Shown: piece by piece, positions 33,276 through 44,329 of the stretch
How the letters are laid out: every line of letters starts with the position of its first letter
Numbering within the stretch: position 1 is the first letter of the stretch
Notes under the pieces: generated by a model
What the model was told of the DNA's origin: nothing
Database searches by the model: none
Seen by the model: the letters and a program-made list of their open reading frames with translations, nothing else
Source: Manis javanica
Taxonomy: Eukaryota > Chordata > Mammalia > Pholidota > Manidae
DNA: 64,000 nucleotides
Direction: 5' to 3'
NCBI RefSeq assembly: GCF_040802235.1
Contig: NC_133165.1
Coordinates: 44,777,629-44,841,628 of the forward strand
Translations under genes and position numbers: made by a program

Positions 33276-33336
33276 TAAAAAAAACAGTTTGATGGGTGGA
33301 CTTGGCCTGAGGGCCATAGTTTGCCAACTCCTAGAC
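33276..33336 (+). mobile_element. MER20-like hAT relic, right part
   Basis: This completes the element begun at 12205. The repeated boundary AAAACAGTTTGATG here, against AAAACAGGTTGATG at 12380-12393, has one mismatch. It is the target-site duplication of the outer L1. The terminal GGGCCATAGTTTGCCAACTCCTAG closes the MITE. Confidence 0.65.
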
Positions 33337-33955
33337 TAGAATTAAAGTCACTAAATTATGGCCTATTATAAAAATCAATCTGAAAGCAGAGTAGAAATCA
33401 AGTTGGAGGTCCCTGGCTGTACCCAAATCTCCTAAGACACAGCCCTGTGTGGATGGTCCATAGCAAAAAGGGATCAGGCAGCCACATGGCTTCTTCTTGG
33501 AGCTGTTTGGGGCTGAGTAGAAATTGGCCTGTCATCCCCTGGACAGGTTCATGTACTCACCTAACCAAGACATTAGACTTTAGTGATCAGAAATTTATGA
33601 CCGTTTATAGGAAAGGTCAACTATCAAGGGAGCCAACACAATTCCAAAAACAAGATACAAAGCAGACAACCCTCTGTAGAGAACTGTGAGAAATACCAGT
33701 CAATCAGAGGACAGGGCCAGAGTTACTGGCAAACCACCATTTCTCCTAATGTCCTGGTTGGCCCAGCTTGAGTCACTTGTCCTGAATCAAGAACTGGCCA
33801 GGGAAGTGAGGTTGTGTTTTTCCAAATGGCTAATAGTGTGAGATTGGATAAAGCACCCCCTAGGGGCCTGTTACTTTAGGGCACTGTAGGCCATACTGAG
33901 GAGTTTGATTTAATTATAAGAGCCTTGAGCAGCCAGAGAAGATTTTGAAATAAGG
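33337..33955. other. Unassigned spacer
   Basis: I see no gene or clear repeat in this stretch. Confidence 0.4.
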
Positions 33956-34273
33956 TATAACTCTAGGGGGGAAATCCCAGGGCAAAATAACTTTGAAACC
34001 AAAATCAGTCAAAGGGAGAAATAAAGTGGGAGAAACCCGTTATCTCTTACAAACAATCATCCACTTCTCTCCTGTGTCTCTCATGACCTGTCTGCAGAAG
34101 AGACCACACCCAACCTCTCCGGTCCAGATATACCCTTGCTTGCCCTTGTAATTACTAATTACCTACTGACATGGAGATGGACTACTTCTCTCCACCCTTT
34201 GGAAACACCTACTGATACGGAGATGCACTAAGGCCAGGCAAGAGATTCTGGAAATACTGCAATTTTACCCACA
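33956..34273 (-). repeat. Solo LTR, cluster copy 1
   Basis: About 318 bp, + strand TATAACTCTAGGGGGGAAATCCC...TTTTACCCACA. It is the same family as copies at 34676, 35444 and 35785. The TG...CA ends of the family and the AATAAA seen in copy 3 mark the orientation as minus. No internal retroviral genes lie between copies. Confidence 0.7.
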
Positions 34274-34381
34274 CAGGGATAATTTTTAAATTTGACTTAA
34301 TTGCAGCTAAGTCATTATTTCTGTAGATCAGGGGAATAGGTAAGAGGAATGGTTATTGTAAGATGGACAAATAATCCAAAA

Positions 34382-34596
34382 CAGTGGCTATCCAACAGAA
34401 CTTTCCGTAATGACTAGAAATGTTTCATATCTGTGTTGTCCACTGTAATAACTGCTAGCCACATGTAGTATTGAGCATTTAAAATGTGATTAGTGCAACT
34501 AAGGAAATTAATCTTAAATTTTATTTAATTTTAATTCATTTTAATTTTGGTAGCCACATGGGATTAATGACCTCTGAGGCAGACAGTACAAGTCTA
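34382..34596. mobile_element. hAT-like MITE
   Basis: CAGTGGCTATCCAACAGAAC...GCTAGCCACATGTAGTATTGAGCATTTAAAATG...ATTTTAATTTTGGTAGCCACATGG. The internal GTAGCCACATG repeats and partly inverted ends resemble a common mammalian hAT MITE also present at 52414-52633. The family name is not assigned. Confidence 0.65.
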
Positions 34597-34675
34597 GAAG
34601 TCCAGCATATGTAGCTCTAATCCCTTGGGAGCTTGTGATATAATGTTATAAGAAGTACATATTTGGTCATTCATA

Positions 34676-35029
34676 TGTGAGTCTGGGGAAAGGAAATCCC
34701 GGGGCAAAACACCTCTAAAAACTGAAATCAGTCAAAGGGAGAAATATAGTTTAAAATATGTTTATTGCTTACAAAACTTCAGTCCAGCCCATCACTCTCT
34801 CTCCTGCTCCAGCAGCAGCAAAACTGGCCCTCCCCCTCACCTCTCAGATACAAATAAGCCCTCCTTGCCCAAGCAATAACTCACTGATTTGGAGATGAAC
34901 TTCTCTCCAGTCCTGAGGAATGATACAAATGCACTAAGCTATACTTCTTTCCACCACTGAATGCCTATTGATATGCAGATGTACTAAAGCCAGGCGAGAT
35001 ATTCTGGAAATGTTACAATTTTACCCACA
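34676..35029 (-). repeat. Solo LTR, cluster copy 2
   Basis: Diverged member of the 33956 family: TGTGAGTCTGGGGAAAGGAAATCCC...TTACAATTTTACCCACA. The minus-strand AATAAA is replaced by a related AT-rich stretch. Confidence 0.68.
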
Positions 35030-35089
35030 CAGGTACATTTGGTCTTCAGTTTCTGAGAACACTACAGTCTTAAATGTGAAACAGGTGTT

Positions 35090-35440
35090 TTGTCATGTTA
35101 ATGAGAGACCTTTGGACGCCCCCACCCAAGGGCAGGGCTGGAGGCTGGATCACCCAATGGCCAGCAATGTAGTCAATCATTACTATGTAGTGAAGCCCTC
35201 ACAAAAACCTCTGAGATCTCTCTCTCTGTCTCTCTCTGTCTCTCTCTTTCTCTCTCTTGTACTCTGCTTTGCTGTACCTGCTTTGCTCAGTTTGATCCTG
35301 CTTCTTGGCTGGAGAGCTCTTCTATGCTTGGGGAACCAGAACACCTCCATGTGCCACTGATCCAGGCCCCAAGCTCCATGAGAATAAAAGCTCCTTTATT
35401 TGAGACCTTGCCCTACGTCTTCCTTCATCTGGCCATTAAC
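35090..35440 (+). repeat. LTR-like sequence with TCTC microsatellite
   Basis: Contains a (TCTC)n tract at 35218-35260, then CAGAACACCTCCATGTGCC, GAGAATAAAAGCTCCTTTATTTGAG (AATAAA at about 35381) and a U5-like end. This composition is typical of an ERV1 LTR. The open frame 34968-35360 across it encodes only low-complexity Ser/Leu and is not a gene. Confidence 0.5.
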
Positions 35441-35443
35441 CTG

Positions 35444-35740
35444 TGTGGTTAAAACTGTAATATTTCCAGAATATCTGACCTGACTTTAGTGCATCTGCAT
35501 ATCAACAGGCATTCCTCAGGGCCAGAGAAACTAGTCCATCTCTATATCAATGTGACCGAGGGCTTATCTGAACCTGAGAGGTTAGGGGAAGAACGGGTTT
35601 GCTTCTGCCGGAGCAAGAAAGAGAAATGGCCCTGGACCACAGTTTGTAAGCAATAAACGGGTTTTAAACTTTATATCTCCTTTTGACTGATTTCAGTTTT
35701 AGAGGTATTTTGCCCTGGGATTTCCTTTCCTGCAGTTACA
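35444..35740 (+). repeat. Solo LTR, cluster copy 3 (inverted relative to the others)
   Basis: TGTGGTTAAAACTGTAATATTTCC...GGGATTTCCTTTCCTGCAGTTACA. AATAAA (AAGCAATAAACGG) near 35649 reads on the + strand. With copy 4 it forms a near-adjacent inverted pair of about 300-bp arms. Confidence 0.72.
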
Positions 35741-35784
35741 TATGTATCCTTTATGGTATTCTTTATTAAACTGGTAAACGTAAG

Positions 35785-36100
35785 TGTAACTCCGAGGGGG
35801 AAAACCCCAGGGCAAGATACCTTTGAAATCAAAATCAATCAAAAGGAGAAATAAAGTGGGAGAAACCCGTTTATCTCTTACAAGCAGTCGTACACTCCTG
35901 CTCTCCCCTGTGTCTTGCAACCTGGCTGAGGAAGAGGCTCCACCCAACCTCTCAGGTCCAGATAAGCCCTCACTTGCCCTTGTAATTACCTACTGATATG
36001 GAGATGGACTACTTCTCTCCACCCCTTGGAAGCACCTATTGATATGGAAATGCACTAAGGCCCGGAGAGAGATTCTGGAAATACTGCAATTTTACCCATA
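35785..36100 (-). repeat. Solo LTR, cluster copy 4
   Basis: TGTAACTCCGAGGGGGAAAACCCC...CAATTTTACCCATA. It is closest in sequence to copy 1 (shared GAGAAATAAAGTGGGAGAAACCCG). It lies head to head with copy 3, with a 44-bp gap. Confidence 0.72.
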
Positions 36101-36639
36101 GTGTTTTCCTGAGTTCTGTGAGCCACTCTAGCAAATTAATCAAATTTAAGGGGGAGGTCATGGGAACCTCCAATCTGTAGCCAGTAGGTCAGAAACACAG
36201 GGGGCCTGCGGCATCTGGAGTTGGGGGTGGAGGGCAGTCTTGTAGGACAGAACCCTTAACCTGGGAATTGGGTGCTGTCTCCAGGCAGATACCATCAAAA
36301 TTGAGTTGAGTTCTCCAACACCCTGCTGGTGTTCAAGAATTGCTAGGTCTAAATATGTGTGGGAAGACCCCCTCCCACATATTTATACACATTGGAATCA
36401 TGTCCAGGTACATGAAGTTACACTACTATTACTGCTGTGTATAATAGTTACTGTTATATGTAGGGAAAAAATACACCATCTCATATGGTGTCAGAGATGT
36501 TATAGAGCTCTTGGGTTTCAGTGAGAAACCCTCAATATCCTTACAATAATGTACTTGTTTTTGTTAGGCTGGAGGAAGGAAAAACAAGGACATACAAACA
36601 GAACAGAGAGATACCATAAAAGGAGAACAGACCAGACCC
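36101..36639. other. Unassigned spacer
   Basis: No gene recognised. It contains a small imperfect palindrome around CCCCCTCCCACATATTTATACACAT (36369-36392). Confidence 0.35.
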
Positions 36640-36990
36640 CAAGATCCGTGCCTTATATGGAAAGGGGACAGCTCTTCCTGAATTCCATCCTTCTGATGTG
36701 CCAACTAAGACCCGGATGTCAGCCTCCTCCCTCTTGGAAGGAAAAAAGTTTCTAGTTGTCTATTATGTCACCTTTAGCCAATCATACCTCTCCATGCCCC
36801 CTAGGATAGCTTGCCCACTCCTCCCTCTCCTAACCCCTTAAAAGCCCCCACCTCCCTGACCGGGTGTGACTTCCCCAGCCTGTAATATCCAGACCGGGGA
36901 ACATCACCTGGTCAAATAAACTGCCTGGCCCTTTGTTGCCTCTCTTCACCTGCTTATTTTGGCTAGAATTTATCTTACAGTTTTTGGTTA
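36640..36990 (+). repeat. Gamma-ERV-type solo LTR
   Basis: CCTTAAAAGCCCCCACCTCCCTGACC at about 36836, then CCGGGGAACATCACCTGGTCAAATAAACTGCCTGG (AATAAA at about 36915), then a TTGTTGCCTCTCTTCACC U5-like stretch. The pattern of U3 promoter, short R with AATAAA, and pyrimidine-rich U5 is that of an ERV1 LTR. No ERV genes flank it. Confidence 0.5.
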
Positions 36991-37867
36991 AGATAGAATG
37001 GGTTTCTGTCACCTACAGCTTCCCTCCTCATACAAACCCTCCTGATAGATGTTTAGGCTTCAGAAAACACAATCTACAATCTACCTGCTATGGCATGTGT
37101 AGCTGAGGTCCCAACATGCCCCATGTTTACCAGAGGGGTCCAGAAAGTTTCTTGAGTTCTGGCCTCTGATTCAGGGCCTTATTGCCTCCAGTCACTTCTC
37201 AAAAATCTTGACCTCATCCCCATCCTCTCTTGGTCTCCTATTTCACCACAGGGGATAGCCAGGCTCAACCACACCTGTCCAGTTTCTGCAGGAAAGCCCC
37301 ACAGCTGCTTTCTTCAGAGGCAGAGGGTCTCTCTCCCAAACCCAAACCCAGATTATTCTGTTTCTCAGGAGTCACCCTCCAAATTGCATATAGTGCATCT
37401 CACTTAAGGAAGGTACTCTTGAATAAGGGCTGCTCATTTGAGACCAAAGTACTGAGTTTTGGGGCAACTTCTGGCTCCAGTAGGCCTCAGCTTCTCAGGA
37501 GCTGTATTGAGGGAAAGGATGGAAAGTGCAGGTGATGGTGACCAGGTACCAGCATGGTCCCTGGAGACCAGGTGATGGAGGCCAGGAGTTGGGGTGCCTG
37601 GCTGAGTGAAATGGAAGGTGCAGTTATTCTTTCTGCCACAAGAGAGAGCACTGGGGGTAACTCTGGAACCAACCAGTCAAGGAGGCAACTGGCACAGAGC
37701 GGAGGCAGTATGTCTTTCAAGTATCACCATTAGAGGGTCACTACATTGAGCAGTACAGACCCCACCTCAAGTTATTTTGGAACACACACCAGAAAGTCTC
37801 ATTTTTCCAAGGAGAGGCAACAACACAGTGACTTAGCAAGACAATGTTATCGCCAAGGGAATAAGAT
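36991..37867. other. Unassigned sequence
   Basis: Several short open frames occur (for example 37230-37535 +), but none shows a domain or splice logic. No repeat family recognised. Confidence 0.35.
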
Positions 37868-38053
37868 TGCCAGATTAAGCAAACAGAAATACAGAACACC
37901 CAATTAAATCTGAATTTCATATAAAAACAAAACATCGTTAGTGTAAGTATATCCCAAATATTGCATGGGACATAATTACACAAAAAGTCATTCATTGATT
38001 ATCTGAAATTCAGATTTAACTGAACATCCTCCATTTTATCTGACAAACTTACA
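37868..38053. repeat. Palindromic MITE-like element
   Basis: The left arm ATTGCCAGATTAAGCAAACAG...AATTAAATCTGAATTTCAT and right arm ATTATCTGAAATTCAGATTTAACT...TTTATCTGACAAAC are imperfect inverted repeats of about 60-80 bp. They surround a centre with TAAGTATATCCCAAATATTGCATGGGACATAATTA. This is a long-hairpin DNA transposon relic; family not assigned. Confidence 0.65.
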
Positions 38054-38359
38054 AAGGGTTACATCTGCCTTAACAGTTTTCCAAACTAAAATGCTTGTAG
38101 CCTTGCTCTGTAATGGCACCCCTTCTAGTGTACATTAGAGCTGATACCCCAGATTCCTTTCTGGGGGTAGATATATGGCCTTGCCTACAAAATCTTCACA
38201 GAGTAGCTGATCAGAAGTGGAGTGGCTTCCAATTTCTGTGCATCCTTTTACAAGGAGATGCAGTACTGCCCAACTTAGCTGATGAAACCTGTAAAACAAC
38301 CTCCTGCTCCCTCCATTCAGCCCCTTCCAAAAGCTTGGCTGACAGAAACAATGCATTTT

Positions 38360-38690
38360 TTCCAGTTTTAATGTGGGTTCATGCTCCCGGAGCAGATCTC
38401 CGGGGGTGAGTGTTTAGCTGTCTTGGGTTTCTACTCCCTCCCGGCTCCATTTCTCTTCTTCCTGACTGTGAGCTGAGGTGGGGGAAGGGCTTGGGTCCCA
38501 CCAGATCATGGCTTCGCTACTTTACCCTTTCCTGTCAGGTCTCCTCTTTTCCCCAAATGTAAGCAGTGTGTTCTGCAGTCTCCGGGTTGCTTTCGGGATT
38601 AGTTTTATTCACTGTATTTTCTTGTTATATGTGTTTTTGGGAAGAGGTTTCTGCTTACTTCTCATGCTGCCATCTTTTTTCCCCTCCTGT
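38360..38690 (-). mobile_element. L1 5' UTR fragment, antisense
   Basis: The minus strand reads AAAAAGATGGCAGCATGAG then AAACCTCTTCCCAAAAACAC, the start of an L1 5' UTR, then a GC-richer section. It is a different subfamily from L1-A, E and F. No ORF1 follows, so it is a 5' end left behind by rearrangement or an inverted insertion. Confidence 0.65.
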
Positions 38691-39860
38691 TTTTTCCAGC
38701 TTTATTGATAAATATTAGCATACAAAAGAAACTGTTTTTTAAGGATTATCTGAAGAATGTCTTTTTTGCTAGGTCAGTGATAATCAACCTTTTAATGAGA
38801 AGTCCAGTTCAGAAAAAAGTAACCTGTTGACCAAATTCTGAAAAAAGAAATTATCTTTTTAATCAGGAATGCAATATCAACAACTGTGTTTAAGTATGCT
38901 TTTATTGTTTCTCCAATTGCTAAAGGGTTTCATTATTTTGGCTAAACTTTCAGAAATTATATGACATGCAAGCCCTGGTGTATCTGATGTAATGCTCCAC
39001 CTTTTATCAAAGTTTGTGGTCTAGGAAAGCATTTTTGGGGCTGGTTCAGTGTTTGTCCTTAGCTGACCTTGCAATTCACTTAATTGAAAAATGTGTTTTG
39101 TCTCTTTTTGAGGCATGATGATACAGTAAAGTGCATAAAGTAAACTAATCTTAATGGTATAGCTCAATGAAATTCTATATTTGTATAAACCTTTATAGCC
39201 ACCACCTTGATATAGAACTTTCCTACACTCCAGCAAGTTCCTCTGTGCTCCTTCCTGGTCAATATTTCTACCAGAGGTAACCATCATTCTGATTTCTATC
39301 ACCATCAATTAGGTTTGTTTGTCCTTCAGTTATGTATAAGTATGATCCTTCTATTTGTTGAACATAATTTCTATGAGATTCATCCATGTTGTTGTGCATA
39401 TCAGTAATTCTTTTTTTTATTGCTTCACAGAATTCCACTGTATGAATGTGTCACAATAATAAATTGTGGTACAAATTGTCAATTTTCCTGTTACTGGACA
39501 TTTAAATTGTTTCTGAATTTTGGCTTTTGTGAATAAAGTTGCTATGGACACTACACTGTGCTCGTGCCTTTGGTACAGTCATTTCTCTTGGGCCATAATG
39601 CAGGTATACATTTAGCCTTAGTCAAGATGGCCAAACCATTTTCTGCTTACCCTCCCCACCCCACAGCAGTGTATGAGAAGTTCAGTTGCTCCACATCCTC
39701 ACCAACTTTGGTGTTGTCAGCCTTTTTAATTTCAGCTATTTTGGTGGTATGCGGTGGTACCTCTTGGTTTAAATTTCCATTTCTTTCAAGTGATGTTATG
39801 CAATTTTTCATCTGCATATTGGCACTGTATATTCTCTTTTTGTGAAGAACCTGTGAAAGT
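38691..39860 (-). mobile_element. Old L1M-like 3' end, antisense
   Basis: Inverted L1 3' text: TTTATTGATAAATATTAGCATACAAAAG, AATGAAATTCTATATTTGTATAAACC, ATTCTTTTTTTTATTGCTTCACAGAATTCCACTG, GTGAATAAAGTTGCTATGGAC. It is highly diverged, with short broken coding traces. Boundaries approximate. Confidence 0.6.
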
Positions 39861-39864
39861 CTGT

Positions 39865-40375
39865 GGTAGCTCATCTCCACAGTTGACCTGCAATAAACCA
39901 TGCCTGCTAGTATTCATGCCCTTTGTAGACCACTCCTTCACTGAGTCTGGGCAGGGCTGTGACTCACATTAGCCAATGGAATGCTGCACAAGAGGTGCTA
40001 TGCCAGCTTAAGTCCCAAGCCTTAAGAAGGCATGGCAGCTTCAGCTTTGGGCTTTCAGAAATTCTGAGCCACCCCTACAAAGTCCAGCCACTCTTCTGGA
40101 GAGACCATGTAGAATGGCTACATGGGGAGGGGAGACTTGAGATTCCATGGAGGAGGAGACAGGCTGAACCATCCCAGGTGAACACCCTGCAGTTTTTCCA
40201 GACCCAACTGCGTCTGACTGCAGCCTCATCAGAGACACCAAGCAAGACCAGCAGAAGTACTGCCCAGTGGAGCCCAGGCACAATACAAAGCCATGAGAGA
40301 TAATAAGGGATTTTGTTTTAACTCACTAGGTTTTCAGGTAGCTTATTACACAGCAATAGAACACTAAAACAATCT
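39865..40375 (+). repeat. MaLR-type LTR (probable)
   Basis: The CCAATGGAATGC...GGCATGGCAGCTTC...GTTTTAACTCACTAGGTTTTCAGGTAGCTTATTACACAGCAATAGAACACTAA pattern is that of an ERVL-MaLR LTR. Its end is shared with 40795-41315. The exact subfamily is not assigned. Confidence 0.55.
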
Positions 40376-40794
40376 TTGCCCCTTTTTTCAATTGTCTTTT
40401 TCTTAGTGTGTTGTAAGGATTTTTTAAAACAAGAGTTTTCCCATTGCAAATAAAATACACAGTCATTGTAATTCACTCATTTTCAAATAATACAGGATTT
40501 TCATCAGCTACTTTTCATTTTTTGGTGGCTGCCAGAGCTGTGTTAACTTTCATTCATAAAAATCAATACTCTTTCCCCAAATGTACATTACCTGTTCCAT
40601 AAGCCACCCTCCTGACTGCAAAATGCCCAAATTGAATATGTATTCACAACCAGCATGTCCAAGAATACTAGTGCAGATCTAGGTCAACATTGGTGCCAAT
40701 GGAGACTCAATTTTCCCATCTGAATATAAGGGACTTCCTAGAATTTGACCTCAGCACACATGGGAGACAGGTGACATAGTAGTCACCAATTCTC
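40376..40794. other. Unassigned spacer
   Basis: No gene or clear repeat recognised. Confidence 0.35.
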
Positions 40795-41315
40795 TGGCTG
40801 TAGAGGGCAGAATAATGACCCCTAAAGATGTTCATGCCCTAATCCCCAGAAACTGAGATGCCTTCCAAGGTAAAAAGGACTTTGCAGCTCTATTGAAGGT
40901 ATGGATTTTAAGATGGGGAGATTATCCTGGGTTATCCAGGTGGGCCCAGTCTAATCACATGAATCCTTAAACTCAGAGAACTTTTCTTGGTTTTGGTTGG
41001 AGAGGAAAATGTGAAGACAGAAGTTTCAGACAGATGTAACCTTTCTGGCTCAGAAGATGGAGGAAGGAAGCCATGAGACAAGGAATAAGAGCAGCCTATC
41101 AAAGCTGAAAAGGCCAGGAAATGGCATCCCCCTTAGACACTCCAAGAAGGAACTCAGCCCTGCTGATACCCAGGGTGATGTGAGCCCAGTTGCAACCAGT
41201 GTCAAACTTTTACCTCTCAGAACTTTAAGATAATAAATTTGTGTTGTTTTAAGTCACTAACTCTATGGTAGTTTGTAATTACGTCAGCAATAGAAAACAA
41301 ATACACTAGCTGACC
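40795..41315 (+). repeat. MLT1-type MaLR LTR
   Basis: AATAATGACCCCTAAAGATGTTCATGCCCTAATCCCC, GATGGGGAGATTATCCTGGGTTATCCAGGTGGGCCC and TTTAAGTCACTAACTCTATGGTAGTTTGTAATTACG are landmarks of MLT1 LTRs as I know the consensus. Confidence 0.75.
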
Positions 41316-41704
41316 TGAAATTTACCCTTCCACTAATCAGAGCAGAAAAGAACTGTGTATGTGTATTGCCTTTCTTACTCAGAGGCAACCCCCATATAAT
41401 TATTTTATTGACTGTGGTTTGATCATGATGTTGTTGGCTGACATTGACCTGCTCATATTGGTTGTTCTGAATCTTAAAGTAAGGGCAATCTCAAGAAAGG
41501 GCATCTTGGGGTGCAAGAACTATCAGAATGACCTGGGCAGCTATTACAAACTGTACTTGCACCCCCCAGAAATTTCAATCTGTCTCCCTAAAGGAAAGTG
41601 TTCCTGCTTCCTCCCACAAGATTCATTGCTTTGGTGAGCCACTGCTACTTAGAAGAACAAGTCTTCTTCTTCAGGTCTATGGGAAATGGTTAAGAATTAT
41701 TTTC

Positions 41705-42115
41705 TTAGAGCAGCAGTTCTAAAACGTGGTCTGGGAACTCCTGGCGTGGTCCCCAGGACCCTACCAGGGGGTCCAAAGGCCAAAGCTATTTTCATGATAT
41801 CAGGTATACAGTGTAGGTTTCCAAGGGCTACTTGACACATAATATCCCAATAAGCTAGATGCAGAAGATATGAGAATCTAGCCGTATTCTATTAATCTGG
41901 ACACTAGAAAGGTTTGCAAAAATGTAAAACAGTACTACTCATTGCTTGTCTTGGAAATTAGTGTTTTTTTTTAGTATTTTAAGTATTTCTCAGTTTTAAT
42001 TTCAAATTCAGTAAATATTGATAGATACAATGCACATAAGCAAAACTCTTTGGATTCCTCAATAATTTAAGAGTGTTGGAGGGACTGAGACCAAAATGTT
42101 TGGGAGCTACTGAAT
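41705..42115. mobile_element. hAT-like DNA transposon relic
   Basis: Ends CAGCAGTTCTAAAACGTGGTC and CCAAAATGTTTGGGAGCTACTG are imperfect terminal inverted repeats of the CAGNGGTTCTCAAA type. Internal GGGGGTCCAAAGG and CTTTGGATTCCTCAATAATTTAAGAGTG fit a known nonautonomous hAT. Confidence 0.6.
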
Positions 42116-42484
42116 TAGAGCAAGCAATTTGTAGGTGAGGGTCATCATGACCTACACATTTTGCTTTAACTACCTGCACACTCTGTCTCCTTTCCTATCT
42201 TTGCCTGGCCATTGCCTCATATTTTGAGTGTTTGTTGAACAAATGACTGGTTTTTTATCTTGGAGGGGAAAATGCCTACAAATGAGGAGGCTTAGAAATT
42301 CCAGGATTGTGTTAACAAGTCTGAAGTTGTTACCACCAAGTTCACCTTCATTTCTGCCACGGAGTAGCTAAAGTTAACAAGATTAACAATGGAATCCAGG
42401 CAACTGTTGAGTCCCTGATTTGTACTTCCTCCCTCCCTGATCACTTCTCATTTTCCTCACTCTTGCTGCCCAGGATTGCACCTC

Positions 42485-42631
42485 CCAATCAAGCATGTAG
42501 GCTTTGTCTAGGCCTCTGTTTTCTAGGGAAACAGGACTAATAGAGTTAAATTATTATTATTAGCTTATATTTTGGTAAGAACATAAACGTACATGTATCC
42601 CTGCTTTTTCCAAGTTTTCGTTATGCCACTT
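42485..42631 (+). repeat. Perfect 147-bp direct repeat, copy 1
   Basis: From CCAATCAAGCATGTAGGC to CGTTATGCCACTT. It is identical at every base to 43125-43271, exactly 640 bp downstream. It includes (ATT)4. Confidence 0.95.
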
Positions 42632-43124
42632 CACTTTTACTAAAGATGTTTTTACTCATCTTATATTTGGAGCTGTTTTCACTAAACAAAAGAAATCTGA
42701 AGAGGATTTTCACTTTTATGAAAAAAGGCCAGGAAAAAGAACAAGAGTTAAGCATTTGTTTTGCAGCAAACCCTTACAGAGGCATCGCACGCCAAGAGCA
42801 GCATGGGTGGCCCCTTCAAATCCCTTTACCCAGGAAACACTCAGTGTCAGGATGCTGCAGCTTGAGCTGTATCTGTGAGCATCTGTGCTTTATTTTGATT
42901 TATTTTGTGGATCCATCAGCTAGATTTATCCTAAAGTATTAGAAAAGCCTAAGAGAGGTTATTTTGGGGATCTGGGAATGCTCAAAAACTTTTCTGTGTA
43001 AACTAATTGCTTCTTTGCTTTACTCCATTTCAGTTTAGGAAAGGTTTCATAGGAATGCTCTACTTCTGGATGGAGGGGGAAACCTGCATGTGTGGGGGTA
43101 TCTTTTACCCTAATGTCCACTCTT

Positions 43125-43271
43125 CCAATCAAGCATGTAGGCTTTGTCTAGGCCTCTGTTTTCTAGGGAAACAGGACTAATAGAGTTAAATTATTATTAT
43201 TAGCTTATATTTTGGTAAGAACATAAACGTACATGTATCCCTGCTTTTTCCAAGTTTTCGTTATGCCACTT
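43125..43271 (+). repeat. Perfect 147-bp direct repeat, copy 2
   Basis: Second copy of 42485-42631, 147/147 identical. The intervening 493 bp is unique. It may be a recent local duplication, a remnant of a much larger tandem duplication, or an assembly artefact. Confidence 0.95.
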
Positions 43272-43429
43272 TCTCTGTTATGATCTGTTCCCCCAGAGTG
43301 ATCTTTATGGGCCACTTAAAGGGCTCCCTTGCAAGCTGGATTTTCGAAGGTTTCAGATAGGGGAAGAGCTGGCAGGTGATCAGAGGGTAGAAGGGTTAGG
43401 CAGGAAAATAGATGACCGGGGTGGAAAGA

Positions 43430-44225
43430 GAAAAAGGCCAGGAAAGTCCACTAAAAAGAGCCAGAGTTGATCAATTAAAACTCAAAAGCCAGGAGTAACT
43501 TAGCCTGGAATGTTTTAATATTCTCCAGATAAAGGAGGGTAACCTCAACATAACCCATGTTTTTATAGTGTTAATCATGCAGGCCCATCTTATTGTTCAA
43601 CTTTATACCTATATGCTGGTTTTTTTCCTTCCCACCCTAATCAAGTAGTTTGAACCTAGGCACCTAATTTAGCATGCAGGCCTAGCTGTAAACAACACAG
43701 TAAAAGGCAGGAAGGATTCCACCTTAAAGATTGCATTTTAATACCCAGGAAGTAAAGAAGTAAGATTCTTACTCTTTAGCAAACAGAATAACTCAGCCCA
43801 CCTTGGGGGCTGGGCAGGTGGTCTGTTTGATATGCTCCCAGACCAAAACACCAGTATCCCAGGGAGAAATCAGAGCAGGAAGTTCCTTGTGTTAAGCTAA
43901 TTCTAAGTATTCAGAGACCACTTAACAAGTCTGCACCCCCAGACCTTAGTCACATTCTTAAAGAATCCTTAAAAGGGGGAACCCCCAACCTTTTGGGGGT
44001 ACTCCTCTCTCTGAGGTTGCCCATACTTTCTAAGTGTGTAACCTTTTAACTTTAAACTTTCTCTTTCCAACCTCTCAGGGTGCCTCTCCTCGCTATGGTT
44101 GCCTGCTGCACTTTTTCTCTAAGTAACTTTAAATAAAACATTTACTCTGCTTCACTACTGTGTCTCTGCCCTTCAGTTCTTTGTTGCAGTGGGGACAAAG
44201 ACCGAGGAAAATATTCCCCAACAGA
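43430..44225 (+). repeat. ERV1-type LTR (probable)
   Basis: Contains AACTTTAAATAAAACATTTACTCTGC (AATAAA at about 44132) and a U5-like end GTCTCTGCCCTTCAGTTCTTTGTTGCAGTGGGGACAAAGACCGAGGAAAATATTCCCC. This is a pattern I know from gamma-type ERV LTRs. The left limit is uncertain. Confidence 0.55.
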
Positions 44226-44329
44226 AGGAGAGGGAAATGGGGACTTTTATTTCCCAGCTCCCTCAGGACTGAGCCACACACTGATAAAGGCTCCATCAAA
44301 GGTGCTCTCATTGTGAAGGCAAATTCTGG

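Noticed and set aside
34968-35360. 130-codon frame with Ser/Leu repeats
   Set aside because: Translation of a TCTC microsatellite inside an LTR-like sequence.
38113-38409. 98-codon + strand frame as an exon
   Set aside because: Runs into an inverted L1 5' UTR; no splice sites or domain.
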